Source: Streptosporangiaceae bacterium
GTDB taxonomy: Bacteria > Actinomycetota > Actinomycetes > Streptosporangiales > Streptosporangiaceae
Reading direction: 5' to 3'
Length of the DNA: 64,000 bases
Assembly (NCBI GenBank): GCA_025964695.1
Contig: JAOPYK010000004.1
Coordinates: forward strand, 98,987-162,986
Positions 28,558 through 36,518 of the stretch are shown here, one piece after another; within the stretch, counting starts at the first letter, position 1, and each line of letters opens with the position of its first letter. The translations under genes were made by a program, and so were the position numbers. Below the pieces are notes generated by a model. That model saw only the letters and a list, made by a program, of their open reading frames with translations, was not told the DNA's origin and ran no database searches.

Positions 28558-28902
28558 CTACGTGCGGCTTGCGTACAGGACGAAGGAGTTGCCGGCCGGA
28601 TCGCGCAGCACGGCGCGGATCTCGTGCGGCCCCTCCTCGGGGCCGCGGACCAGCTGGGCGCCGGCCGCGGTGAGCTCGGCCGCCTTGGCCTCGACGTCGT
28701 CGACCTTGAACGACACCGCGGGCTCGCCTCCGGTGACGTCCTCCTCTTCCCCGGCGATGGCGAAGGTGGTGCCGCCGCCGTCGAGCGCCGCGAACCGGGA
28801 GCCGTCCTGGAACTTCACGGCCAGGCCGAGAGCGTCACGGTAGAACGCGACGGCGGCCTCGACGTCCTTGGCGGGATAGAGCACGTTCCCGATCCGGGTC
28901 AT
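28558..28902 (-). CDS. VOC (glyoxalase/bleomycin resistance) family protein
   Basis: MTRIGNVLYPAKDVEAAVAFYRDALGLAVKFQDGSRFAALDGGGTTFAIAGEE...; overlaps upstream gene by 4 nt. Confidence 0.9.
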   Translation of the reverse strand: MTRIGNVLYPAKDVEAAVAFYRDALGLAVKFQDGSRFAALDGGGTTFAIAGEEEDVTGGEPAVSFKVDDVEAKAAELTAAGAQLVRGPEEGPHEIRAVLRDPAGNSFVLYASRT

Positions 28903-29330
28903 GATGTGGTCCTCCAACGGGGACTGTCGGGTGTAGCCACGGGGGTGAAAGACGGGATCGGCCCGAAGCCGGGCAGGTCGGCGAAGCACACCTCCACCGG
29001 CAAGCCGATCCGTACCTCGTCCGGCGGGCAGCCGACGATGTCGCCGAAGGCCCGCGCCCCCTCGGGCAGATCGACCCAGGCGATGACGTACGGCGTGCGG
29101 AAACCCGGCAGGAACGTGCGCTCCACCACGCTGAAGGTGTGCACGGTGCCCTGCCCCGAGACCTTGGTGTAGGGCAGTTCGGTGCCACCGCAGAAAGGAC
29201 AGGCGGGCTCGGGGAAATGGACGAACCGGCAACACGCCGCACACCGCTGGAGCGCGAGCTCACCCCGCCTGCAGGCCTCCCAGTAGGGCTCTGTCAGCGG
29301 GGTCGGAGCGGGGGCAGGCGGTTGGTCCAT
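28899..29330 (-). CDS. Zn-ribbon/OB-fold (DUF35) protein
   Basis: ALQRCAACCRFVHFPEPACPFCGGTELPYTKVSGQGTVHTFSVVER; 2x(CxxC) Zn ribbon. Confidence 0.92.
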   Translation of the reverse strand: MDQPPAPAPTPLTEPYWEACRRGELALQRCAACCRFVHFPEPACPFCGGTELPYTKVSGQGTVHTFSVVERTFLPGFRTPYVIAWVDLPEGARAFGDIVGCPPDEVRIGLPVEVCFADLPGFGPIPSFTPVATPDSPRWRTTS

Positions 29331-29336
29331 CGCGCG

Positions 29337-29363
29337 CTAACCTAGCGCTCGCTTGGTTGGTAG
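29337..29363. promoter_or_regulatory. TetR-type operator candidate, site C
   Basis: Minus strand CTACCAACCAAGCGAGCGCTAGGTTAG, 6 nt upstream of the ATG at 29330. Confidence 0.65.
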
Positions 29364-29401
29364 ACAAGAGGCCGGGCGGTGATGTCGCACTCGTACCCGG
29401 G

Positions 29402-29480
29402 TCAGGGCTTGCGCGGCTCAGGCTTGCGCGTCTCAGGGTTTCAGGAGCGCAGGGGTTTCAGAGCGCAGGGTTTCAGGGTC
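29402..29480. repeat. 15-16-nt imperfect tandem repeats (TCAGGCTTGCGCGKC / AGCGCAGGGGTTTCAG)n
   Basis: Read directly; abuts the truncated 3' end of the endonuclease V remnant. Confidence 0.85.
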
Positions 29481-29752
29481 CGGCCTTCAGGGCGCTGCGG
29501 GACAGTTTCACGGAAGGCGAACAGCCCCGGGATGTACGGAAACGTCGCGGCCCCGGTGATGGCGACCTCCTCGACGACGTCGAGCGTGACCGCGTCCAGC
29601 ACGACGACGGCGGCGGCGAGCCGGTCGGACCCCCGCGCGTAGGCGACGTCCAGTCCCGCCACGGTGGACAGAACCTGCGGCCCCGGGACGCCGAGCTCCA
29701 GCAGAGGCCTGAGCTCGTCCTGGATCCGGACCGCCTCCTCCGCGGTCTCCGG
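29441..29752 (-). pseudogene. Endonuclease V (nfi) N-terminal remnant
   Basis: PETAEEAVRIQDELRPLLELGVPGPQVLSTVAGLDVAYARGSDRLAAAVVVLDAVTLDVVEEVAITGAATFPYIPGLFAFRE matches the EndoV N-terminal signature (GLDVAY...AAAVVLD...FPYIPGLFAFRE), then runs into tandem repeats; ATG at 29756 is out of frame. Confidence 0.78.
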
Positions 29753-29766
29753 TCATCCTGGTAAAC

Positions 29767-29794
29767 CTACCCAAGCAAGCGCTCGGCCGGTAGG
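29767..29794. promoter_or_regulatory. TetR-type operator candidate, site D
   Basis: CTACCCAAGCAAGCGCTCGGCCGGTAGG immediately before the GTG start candidates at 29795/29804. Confidence 0.55.
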
Positions 29795-30439
29795 GTGAGC
29801 GCTGTGGCGATAGATCTTGCTGAGCTGGCCGACCCTCGGCACACCGCGATGCTGGTGATGGAGATGCAGCGCGGAGTAGTGGGCGATCTGGCCAAATTTC
29901 CGGAACTGGTCAAGATCTGCGCCGAGCGGAACGTGGTGGCCAACGCCGCGCGGGCCGTCGGCGCGGCACGGGCGGCGGGCGTCCGGGTCGTGCAGTGCAC
30001 GGCCGCCTTCCGGGCCGACCGCGCCGGCAGCCATACCGACAACTGCCCCTTCATCAAGGGGCTGCTCCGCGACCCGCAGCACATGCTCGAAGGCACCGGC
30101 GCGATCGAGGTCGTGCCCGAGTTGCACGATCCGGCGGACCTGGAGTCGCGGCGCTACCACGGCTTCTCGCCGTTCACCGGGACCTCCCTCGATCAGACGC
30201 TGCGCGCACTCCGCGTCCGTACGGTCGTCGCCACCGGGCTCTCGCTGAACCTCGGCATCCCGGGGCTCTGCCTGGAAGCGGTCAACCTCGGCTACCGCGT
30301 CGTCGTTCTCACCGACGCCGTGGCCGGAATGCCCGCCGAATACGGCGATGCGGTGATGGCCAACACCATCGGGCTGCTGGCCGCACGGGTCACCGCAGAC
30401 GATCTCGTCACGGCCTGGCGGCGTCCGTCCGTTCCGTGA
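29795..30439 (+). CDS. Isochorismatase-like cysteine hydrolase
   Basis: TAMLVMEMQRGVVGDLAKFPEL...; VVATGLSLNLGIPGLCLEAVNLGYRVVVLTDAVAG; start could be 29804. Confidence 0.9.
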   Translation: MSAVAIDLAELADPRHTAMLVMEMQRGVVGDLAKFPELVKICAERNVVANAARAVGAARAAGVRVVQCTAAFRADRAGSHTDNCPFIKGLLRDPQHMLEGTGAIEVVPELHDPADLESRRYHGFSPFTGTSLDQTLRALRVRTVVATGLSLNLGIPGLCLEAVNLGYRVVVLTDAVAGMPAEYGDAVMANTIGLLAARVTADDLVTAWRRPSVP

Positions 30440-30502
30440 GCACCCGATTCGCACGATCACCGATCCGGAGGGTGAAGAGGGAGGGTTAAGGAGGATGAAG
30501 AG

Positions 30503-31237
30503 TTGGACGGGCTGACACTGGAGGGCCGTAACGCCGTGGTGACCGGCGGGGCCGGAGGCATCGGGCGCGCCATCTGCGCCGACCTCGCGGCGCTCGGCGC
30601 GCGGGTGGTCGTCGCCGACCTGGACCTGCCGGCGGCCGAGGAGGTGGCCAAGCCCCTCGACGGGATCGCGTCCCGGGTGGATCTGTCCGATCCCTCGGAT
30701 ATCGACCGGTTCGTGGCCGAGGTGGGGCCGGTGGACGTGCTCGTCCACAACGCCGGGGTGAGCATAGTGGAGTCCTTCACCGAGAGCGACCCGGCGGACT
30801 GGGACCTCATGTGGAAGATCAACCTGCGGGCACCGATGCAGCTCACCAAGGGCCTGCTGCCGGGCATGGTGGAACGCGGCTGGGGCAGGCTGATCTTCAT
30901 CTCCTCGGACGGGGCCCGGGCCGGATCGGGTGGTGAGGGAGCCTACGCGGCGACCAAGTCCGGGCTGTTCGGGCTGGCCAAGACGCTGGCCCGAGAGGCG
31001 GCCCGAGGTGGTGTCACCAGCAACGTCGTCTGCCCCGGGCCGACCGACACCCCGATGGTGCGCGCCGTGGCGGACAAGCACCCCGGGCTGCTCGACAAAC
31101 TGGCCCGGCAGATCCCGCTGCGCCGTATCGGCCGCCCGGACGACATCGCCGGCATCGTGGCCTTCCTCTGCACCGAGCGCGCCGGCTACATCACCGGCCA
31201 GACGCTCTCGGTCAGCGGTGGGATCACCATGCAATGA
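30503..31237 (+). CDS. SDR family oxidoreductase
   Basis: LEGRNAVVTGGAGGIGRAICADLAALGARVVVADLD; VHNAG; YAATKSGLFGL. Confidence 0.95.
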   Translation: MDGLTLEGRNAVVTGGAGGIGRAICADLAALGARVVVADLDLPAAEEVAKPLDGIASRVDLSDPSDIDRFVAEVGPVDVLVHNAGVSIVESFTESDPADWDLMWKINLRAPMQLTKGLLPGMVERGWGRLIFISSDGARAGSGGEGAYAATKSGLFGLAKTLAREAARGGVTSNVVCPGPTDTPMVRAVADKHPGLLDKLARQIPLRRIGRPDDIAGIVAFLCTERAGYITGQTLSVSGGITMQ

Positions 31238-31267
31238 TCTCCTCTCACGACCATCGATCGAAAACCT

Positions 31268-31385
31268 CGGGACCAGAGCCATCAGGACCGGACACGTCGG
31301 GGCCGGGGACATCAGGGCCCAGCACATCGGGTGCGGGGATATCAGGACCGGAGGCGTCAGGACCGGAGGCGTCAGGACAGGCAGG
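31268..31385. repeat. 15-nt imperfect tandem repeat (TCAGGACCGGAGGCG)8
   Basis: Eight units; would encode (SGPxx)n on + strand; starts 31 nt after the SDR stop. Confidence 0.92.
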
Positions 31386-32535
31386 CGTAGACGGCTTCGG
31401 CGAGCTGATAGGCGCGCGGATCGCCGGACAGCTCGTTGCCCATCCGGTTCATCACGTAGGCCATGGCGACGCCGCGCTCGACGTCGCCCAGCCCGAGCGA
31501 ACCACCCGCTCCGCTGTGCCCGAACGCGGTCTTCCGGCCCGCGTGCGGAACGCGGTACGAGCTGGACGGCCGCATGAAGCCGAGGCCGAACGAGCTGTCG
31601 GCCAGCAGCACCCGGTCGGGCCCGCTCACGCGCGGGGAGATCGCCGCGCGCAGGGTGTCCTGCCGCACAATCCGCCCGGCCAGCAGGTCACGATAGAACC
31701 CGGCCAGCGCGGGAGCCGTGGTCACCATGCCCGCGGCGGGCCAGCCACCGCGCAGCACCACGGGATTGTTGTAGCCGCCCTTCCCCGGCGACGGGTTGTT
31801 CAGCGCCCGGTTGAGCAGGCTCTGCGGGTCGAGGTAGGCGTTGGACATCCGGGTCAGCAGATCCTGGGCCTCGCCCAGCGAGATCGGGTCGGAACCGCCC
31901 GGCCGTGTGGCGGTGAGCTTGGCCGCCCGTTCGATGACGGAGTCCGGAGCGCCGATCCACAGGTCGAGGTCGCGGGCGAACTCGTCCTTGACGAACTGGC
32001 CCACGGTGCGGCCGGAGTGCCGGCGTACGATCTCGCCGGCCAGCCAGCCGTACGTCAGCGCGTGGTAGCCGTGCGCCTCGCCGGGCACCCACTCCGGGGT
32101 CTGCGACGCCAGCTGGTCGGCCACCGCCTTGGGGTCGGCGGCCTCCTCCGCCGACAGGGGCCGGGCGAGCGCCGCCAGCCCGCCCTGATGAGAGAGCAGA
32201 TGCGCCGCGGTGGTCTCCTCTTTGCCGCCCACGGCGAACTCCGGCCACCACTTCGCTACCTGGCCGTCCACCTCGTACGCGCCCCGCTCGGCCAGCAGCG
32301 CGGCGGCGGCCGCCGTGACGGCCTTGGTGCAGGAGAACGCCACGCAGGGGGTGTCGTGGCCCCACTCGCGCCCGGTGCGCCGGTCGGCGACCCCGCCCCA
32401 CAGGTCGACCACCAGCCGGTCGCCCGCGTAGACGGTGACGGCGGCACCCACCTCCCGTCCAGTGGCGAAGTTGTCCTCGAAAGCGTCGCGTACGGCGCTG
32501 AACGCCGGGTCACAGTGGCCCTGGACAGTGGTCAT
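31372..32535 (-). CDS. Serine hydrolase, beta-lactamase/EstB-like
   Basis: CVAFSCTKAVTAAAAALL (SxxK), YHALTYGWLAGEIVRRHSG (YxN-like), FGHSGAGGSLG; ATG at 32535. Confidence 0.9.
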   Translation of the reverse strand: MTTVQGHCDPAFSAVRDAFEDNFATGREVGAAVTVYAGDRLVVDLWGGVADRRTGREWGHDTPCVAFSCTKAVTAAAAALLAERGAYEVDGQVAKWWPEFAVGGKEETTAAHLLSHQGGLAALARPLSAEEAADPKAVADQLASQTPEWVPGEAHGYHALTYGWLAGEIVRRHSGRTVGQFVKDEFARDLDLWIGAPDSVIERAAKLTATRPGGSDPISLGEAQDLLTRMSNAYLDPQSLLNRALNNPSPGKGGYNNPVVLRGGWPAAGMVTTAPALAGFYRDLLAGRIVRQDTLRAAISPRVSGPDRVLLADSSFGLGFMRPSSSYRVPHAGRKTAFGHSGAGGSLGLGDVERGVAMAYVMNRMGNELSGDPRAYQLAEAVYACLS

Positions 32536-32614
32536 GCGCGGGTCCTCTTCGTTCGATGCCGGCCGGAACGCCGGCTGGAATGCTGCCTGGTTCTCTGCGG
32601 AAGGTCTCATCGGA

Positions 32615-33541
32615 ATGATGCTCGAATCCAATAACTGGGGTCGATGGGGGGCCGCCGATGAGCGTGGAGCCCTCAACCTGCTCACCCCGGAGGCGGTGGT
32701 CGCCGCGGCGTCGTGTGTACGCGAAGGCCGTGCGCTGAGCCTGTCGCTGCCCATCCGTGGCGCGACGTCCTCACCGGCCCCCACGACCGTGCCACACCTG
32801 CGCGGGCGCCCGCTGCCGCAGCATTTCATGTCGGTGGACGGCGGTGACTACGCCGCCGGCGCCCGGGCCATCGGCGCGGGCCTCAAGATGGCCGACGACG
32901 CGCTCATCGTGACCCCGCACGGCACCACCACCCACATGGACGCGCTGAGTCACATGTGGTCGGGGGAGGAGCTCTACAACGGGCATCCGGCCAACCGGGT
33001 ACGGTCCTACGGCGCCACCCGGTGCGGCATCGACAAGGCCGGGCCGGTGGTGGCACGCGGAGTGCTCTTCGACGTCGCGGCGCTGCGGGGCGTCCCGCAC
33101 CTCGCGGTCGGCGACCGGATCTCCGGAGCGGACCTGGAGGCCTGCCTGGCGGGAGGCGAGGTCGAGCTGCGGCCCGGAGACGTGGCGGTCGTACGGACCG
33201 GGTGGCCGCTGACCTGGTCCGCCGGCGGCCCGGAGGCGTACTGGGCGGGACAACCGGGCCTGTCCGCGGATGGCGGCCGCTGGCTGGCCGAGCGCGACGT
33301 GTGCATGGTCGCCTCCGACAACGGCGCCATCGGCGGGCTCAACGAACATCAGCTGGCCGACGAGGGGCTGGCGGACGATTTGCACATGATCTTCCTGTGG
33401 CGGCACGGAATCCATCTTGCGGAGATGCTCTGGCTGGAGGAACTCGCTGAGGCGGGCCGTACCGACTTCCTGTTCATCGCAGCCCCCCTTGTCATCGAGG
33501 GCGGCACCGGCAGCCCCATCAACCCGATCGCCGTCCTGTAG
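32615..33541 (+). CDS. Cyclase family protein (kynurenine formamidase-like fold)
   Basis: NNWGRWGAADERGALNLLTPEAV; VTPHGTTTHMDALSHMW; GGVELRPGDVAVVRTGW. Confidence 0.92.
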   Translation: MMLESNNWGRWGAADERGALNLLTPEAVVAAASCVREGRALSLSLPIRGATSSPAPTTVPHLRGRPLPQHFMSVDGGDYAAGARAIGAGLKMADDALIVTPHGTTTHMDALSHMWSGEELYNGHPANRVRSYGATRCGIDKAGPVVARGVLFDVAALRGVPHLAVGDRISGADLEACLAGGEVELRPGDVAVVRTGWPLTWSAGGPEAYWAGQPGLSADGGRWLAERDVCMVASDNGAIGGLNEHQLADEGLADDLHMIFLWRHGIHLAEMLWLEELAEAGRTDFLFIAAPLVIEGGTGSPINPIAVL

Positions 33542-33590
33542 AACCGAGGCACCTCGGCCCCGCGGGCTCGGTTCCCTCGGCTCGGCGGCC

Positions 33591-33636
33591 GCGGGGACGT
33601 CCTGTCCGCAGGTTGTGCCGGACAGGGCGTCCCCGC
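33591..33636. terminator. Hairpin, 18-bp stem (1 mismatch), bidirectional
   Basis: GCGGGGACGTCCTGTCCG - caggttgtgc - CGGACAGGGCGTCCCCGC between convergent genes. Confidence 0.88.
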
Positions 33637-33656
33637 CGTCTGCCGCGAGCGGGGGG

Positions 33657-35174
33657 TCAGGCGCCGGGGTAGGCACCGCCGCCGTACGACTCGTCGAGGG
33701 CGTCGTAGTCCGGCGTGTAGCCCTTCTTCGGGATGGCCTCGGCGAACTCGACGTACTTCGGCTTCTTGTACGAGGCGATCTCGCCGCGGACGTGCTCGAC
33801 GATGTCAGCCTCGACGGCCTCCGCCCCCTCCTTCAGGACCACGACCGCCTTGACCGTCTGGCCGAACCGCTCGTCAGGCACCCCGATCACCGCGGCGTCC
33901 GCCACCGACGGATGGGTCTTCAGTGCCCGCTCCACCTCGGCCGGGTAGATGTTCTCGTTCGCAGACTTGATCATGCGCAGCTTGGGGCCGATGAAGGTGA
34001 TCGTGCCGTCGGGCTCGCGGCGGCCCAGGTCACCGGTGTGGTGCCAGCCGCCCGCCGTCTTGGCGGCGTTGAGTTCGGGGCGGTTGAAGTAGCCGCTGAA
34101 GACACTGTGGCCCCGTGCGCAGATCTCCCCGACCTCGCCGGGCGCGACCTCGTCACCCGAGGGGTTCAGGATCCGTACGTGCACCAGCGGTGACGGACGG
34201 CCGGCGTAACCGGCCCCGCCGATCCCCAGCCCCAGGAAGGTGAGCATGCCGCCGACCTCCGTCTGGCCATAGCCGCCCATCTTCGACACGCACCACGGGC
34301 TGTCGTCCACCGTGATCATCGCGTCCCACTCGGGACTGTGCGAGACGAAATGCAGGGAGGACAGGTCGTAGGTGCCGTCGGAGTTGGCGGCCACCAGCCC
34401 GTCGATCATCGGGCCGAACAGGAACGCCTGGGTGCACTTCTCAGCCTCGATGAGCCGGCAGACCTCCTTGGGCTCGTACGCCGGGGTGAAGACGTTCTTG
34501 CCGCCGATCTGGAAGGTGGCCAGGCAGAACATCATGGTCCCGACATGGAACAGCGGCCCGCAGTCCAGGAACGTGAAGCCGTTCTCCATCTGCCGCATGT
34601 GCAGCAGCGAGACGCTGTGCGCGATCAGCGCGGCATGCGAGAGCAGCGCCGCGTTGGGTCGTCCGTCGAACGCCGCGGTGTACATCGCCAGCACCGGCGC
34701 ATCGCCGCTGACCTGGCCGCTGATCTCGCTCGTGGGCTGGTCCGGGGAGCCGCCGAGGTAGGTCTCGTACTCGTCGGGGGCCTTCACCCAGCGGGCGTCG
34801 AGGGTGACCTGCCCGCGCGCCTTCTCCGTGGCCTCGGAGTCCTCCCAGACGACCACCTTCGGAGTGAGGTCGGTCAGGATGTAGGCCAGCTCGTCGGCGC
34901 TCTGCCGCCAGTTGGCCGGGCAGAAGATGGCACCCAGCCTCGCGCTGGCCAGCAGCAGTTCCAGCACGCGGAAGGAGTTCTGGCCGAGCCAGAGCACCCG
35001 CTCGCCCTCGCGCACTCCATCGGCGGCCAGCGCTGCCGCCAGACGGTTCACCCGCTCGTCGAGCTCCGGATAGGTCAGCCGTACGTCCCCGTCGACGGCG
35101 GCGGTATCGAGCGGCTGGCCTCGCCGATGCTCGCTGAGGACATCCCCGAGGGTGAGCGTGTGAACAGGGCCCAT
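33657..35174 (-). CDS. AMP-dependent acyl-CoA synthetase (FadD-type)
   Basis: PVLAMYTAAFDGRPNAALLSHAAL; GGYGQTEVGG; GWHHTGDLGRREPDGTITFIGPKLRMIKSANENIYPAEVE. Confidence 0.94.
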   Translation of the reverse strand: MGPVHTLTLGDVLSEHRRGQPLDTAAVDGDVRLTYPELDERVNRLAAALAADGVREGERVLWLGQNSFRVLELLLASARLGAIFCPANWRQSADELAYILTDLTPKVVVWEDSEATEKARGQVTLDARWVKAPDEYETYLGGSPDQPTSEISGQVSGDAPVLAMYTAAFDGRPNAALLSHAALIAHSVSLLHMRQMENGFTFLDCGPLFHVGTMMFCLATFQIGGKNVFTPAYEPKEVCRLIEAEKCTQAFLFGPMIDGLVAANSDGTYDLSSLHFVSHSPEWDAMITVDDSPWCVSKMGGYGQTEVGGMLTFLGLGIGGAGYAGRPSPLVHVRILNPSGDEVAPGEVGEICARGHSVFSGYFNRPELNAAKTAGGWHHTGDLGRREPDGTITFIGPKLRMIKSANENIYPAEVERALKTHPSVADAAVIGVPDERFGQTVKAVVVLKEGAEAVEADIVEHVRGEIASYKKPKYVEFAEAIPKKGYTPDYDALDESYGGGAYPGA

Positions 35175-35202
35175 ATGATCGCGCCTCTCTGCGTGGGCGG
35201 GG

Positions 35203-35290
35203 AGTGTGGACGGCTGGTGTGGACGGCTGGCCGGACTGGCGTGGACGGACTGGTGTGGACGGGCTGGTGTGGACGGGCTGGTGTGGACGG
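35203..35290. repeat. 14-nt imperfect tandem repeat (GTGTGGACGGGCTG)n
   Basis: About 5-6 units, 17 nt 3' of the LLM stop (minus strand). Confidence 0.9.
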
Positions 35291-35306
35291 CCGGTACGGC
35301 CGGGAA

Positions 35307-36380
35307 CTACCGGAATGCCGGGATGACCTCGGCGGCGAAGAAGGTGAGGGTCTTGCGCATTTCCTCGATCGGGACCGGCCGGGTGGAGCCGAAGTCGCAC
35401 ATGAGGTTGCTGTAGCCCATGTCCTGGACCATCTTGATCTGGCCGATGACGCGCTCGGGATCGCCGATGATCTCCAGTTGCTCCCAGCGGAAATCGTTGT
35501 CGACGGTCCCGCCCTTCAGGTACTTGTCCTGCCAGAACTCGAAGCCCTTGGCGACCTCGCCGGTCTTCGAATCGATCGGGGCGCTCTGCTTGTTGAAGAT
35601 CCGGCTGCGGTCGAACATCGCCTCGAACCTGGCCTGGTCCGCGCGGGCCTGCTCGGTGGTGGCGGCGACGTAGACCGACCGGCTGGCCACCAGCTCGACC
35701 GCGTCGGAGTCGACCCCGTGGGTGGCCGCGGTCGTGTGCCAGGTCTCGGCAGCCTTCGCGATCTTGCGGAAGGTCGCCGCCGGGTCGGCCAGGATCGGCA
35801 GGCCACGGGCGGCGTAGAGCTCGACCGTCTCCGGGCTGACGGCGGCGATGTGCACCGGTGGGTGCGGCGCCTGGACCGGCTTGGGCATCAACGTCAGGGG
35901 GTGGCGGGTCTCGTAGAACTTGCCCTTGTACTCGAAGTTCTCCTGAGTCCAGAGGCCGAGGATCATGTCGAGGCACTCGTTGAAACGGTCGCGGGCCTCG
36001 GACAGGTCCAGCCCGAAGCTCTCGAACTCGATGCTCTGATAGCCGCGCCCGATGCCCATCTCCAAACGCCCGTCCGACAACAGGTCGACCATCGCGGCCT
36101 CTTCGGCCACATGGATCGGATTGTGCAACGGCAGCACGACGATTCCGGTGCCGAGCCGCAATTTCTCCGTACGCGCGGCGAGGTTCGACAGCAGGTTGAA
36201 GATATTGGGCACCACTCCGTAGTCCCGGAAATGGTGCTCGGCGACCCAGACCCCGTCGAAGCCGAGTTCCTCCAGCAGTTCCGCGACCTCGATCTGGTAG
36301 TCGTAAACCTCTTTGGCGGACTGCCCGGAATGCTGATGAAAGAGGTGGAAGGTGCTGAACTTCATAGGACGGTCAGCCAT
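35307..36380 (-). CDS. LLM class flavin-dependent oxidoreductase
   Basis: MKFSTFHLFHQHSGQSAKEVYDYQIEVAELLEELGFDGVWVAEHHFRDYG; ATG at 36380 (or 36365). Confidence 0.93.
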   Translation of the reverse strand: MADRPMKFSTFHLFHQHSGQSAKEVYDYQIEVAELLEELGFDGVWVAEHHFRDYGVVPNIFNLLSNLAARTEKLRLGTGIVVLPLHNPIHVAEEAAMVDLLSDGRLEMGIGRGYQSIEFESFGLDLSEARDRFNECLDMILGLWTQENFEYKGKFYETRHPLTLMPKPVQAPHPPVHIAAVSPETVELYAARGLPILADPAATFRKIAKAAETWHTTAATHGVDSDAVELVASRSVYVAATTEQARADQARFEAMFDRSRIFNKQSAPIDSKTGEVAKGFEFWQDKYLKGGTVDNDFRWEQLEIIGDPERVIGQIKMVQDMGYSNLMCDFGSTRPVPIEEMRKTLTFFAAEVIPAFR

Positions 36381-36445
36381 GACTGGGGCTCCTTCTCGCC
36401 TCGGTGTCGCTAGTTCCGGCGCGCGGCGGGCTGCACCCACTCTTG

Positions 36446-36465
36446 TACCAAGCGCTCGCTTGGTA
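36446..36465. promoter_or_regulatory. TetR-type operator candidate, site E (best inverted repeat)
   Basis: TACCAAGCG-CT-CGCTTGGTA: perfect 9-bp arms, upstream of the LLM-FadD operon. Confidence 0.75.
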
Positions 36466-36518
36466 GCGTAGCAGCTTCGTATCAGCGGAGGAAGGAGCCG
36501 CGAGAGGGGGCGGGGGAG

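Noticed and set aside
27014-28843. 609-aa plus-strand ORF
   Set aside because: Antisense shadow of the AMP ligase; no recognisable domain.
31234-32634. 466-aa plus ORF beginning with (SGPxx)n repeats
   Set aside because: After the repeat it is antisense to the serine hydrolase with shadow-ORF composition.
34338-36413. 691-aa plus-strand ORF
   Set aside because: Antisense to LLM and FadD genes; Arg/Gly/Val-rich low-information composition typical of high-GC shadow ORFs.
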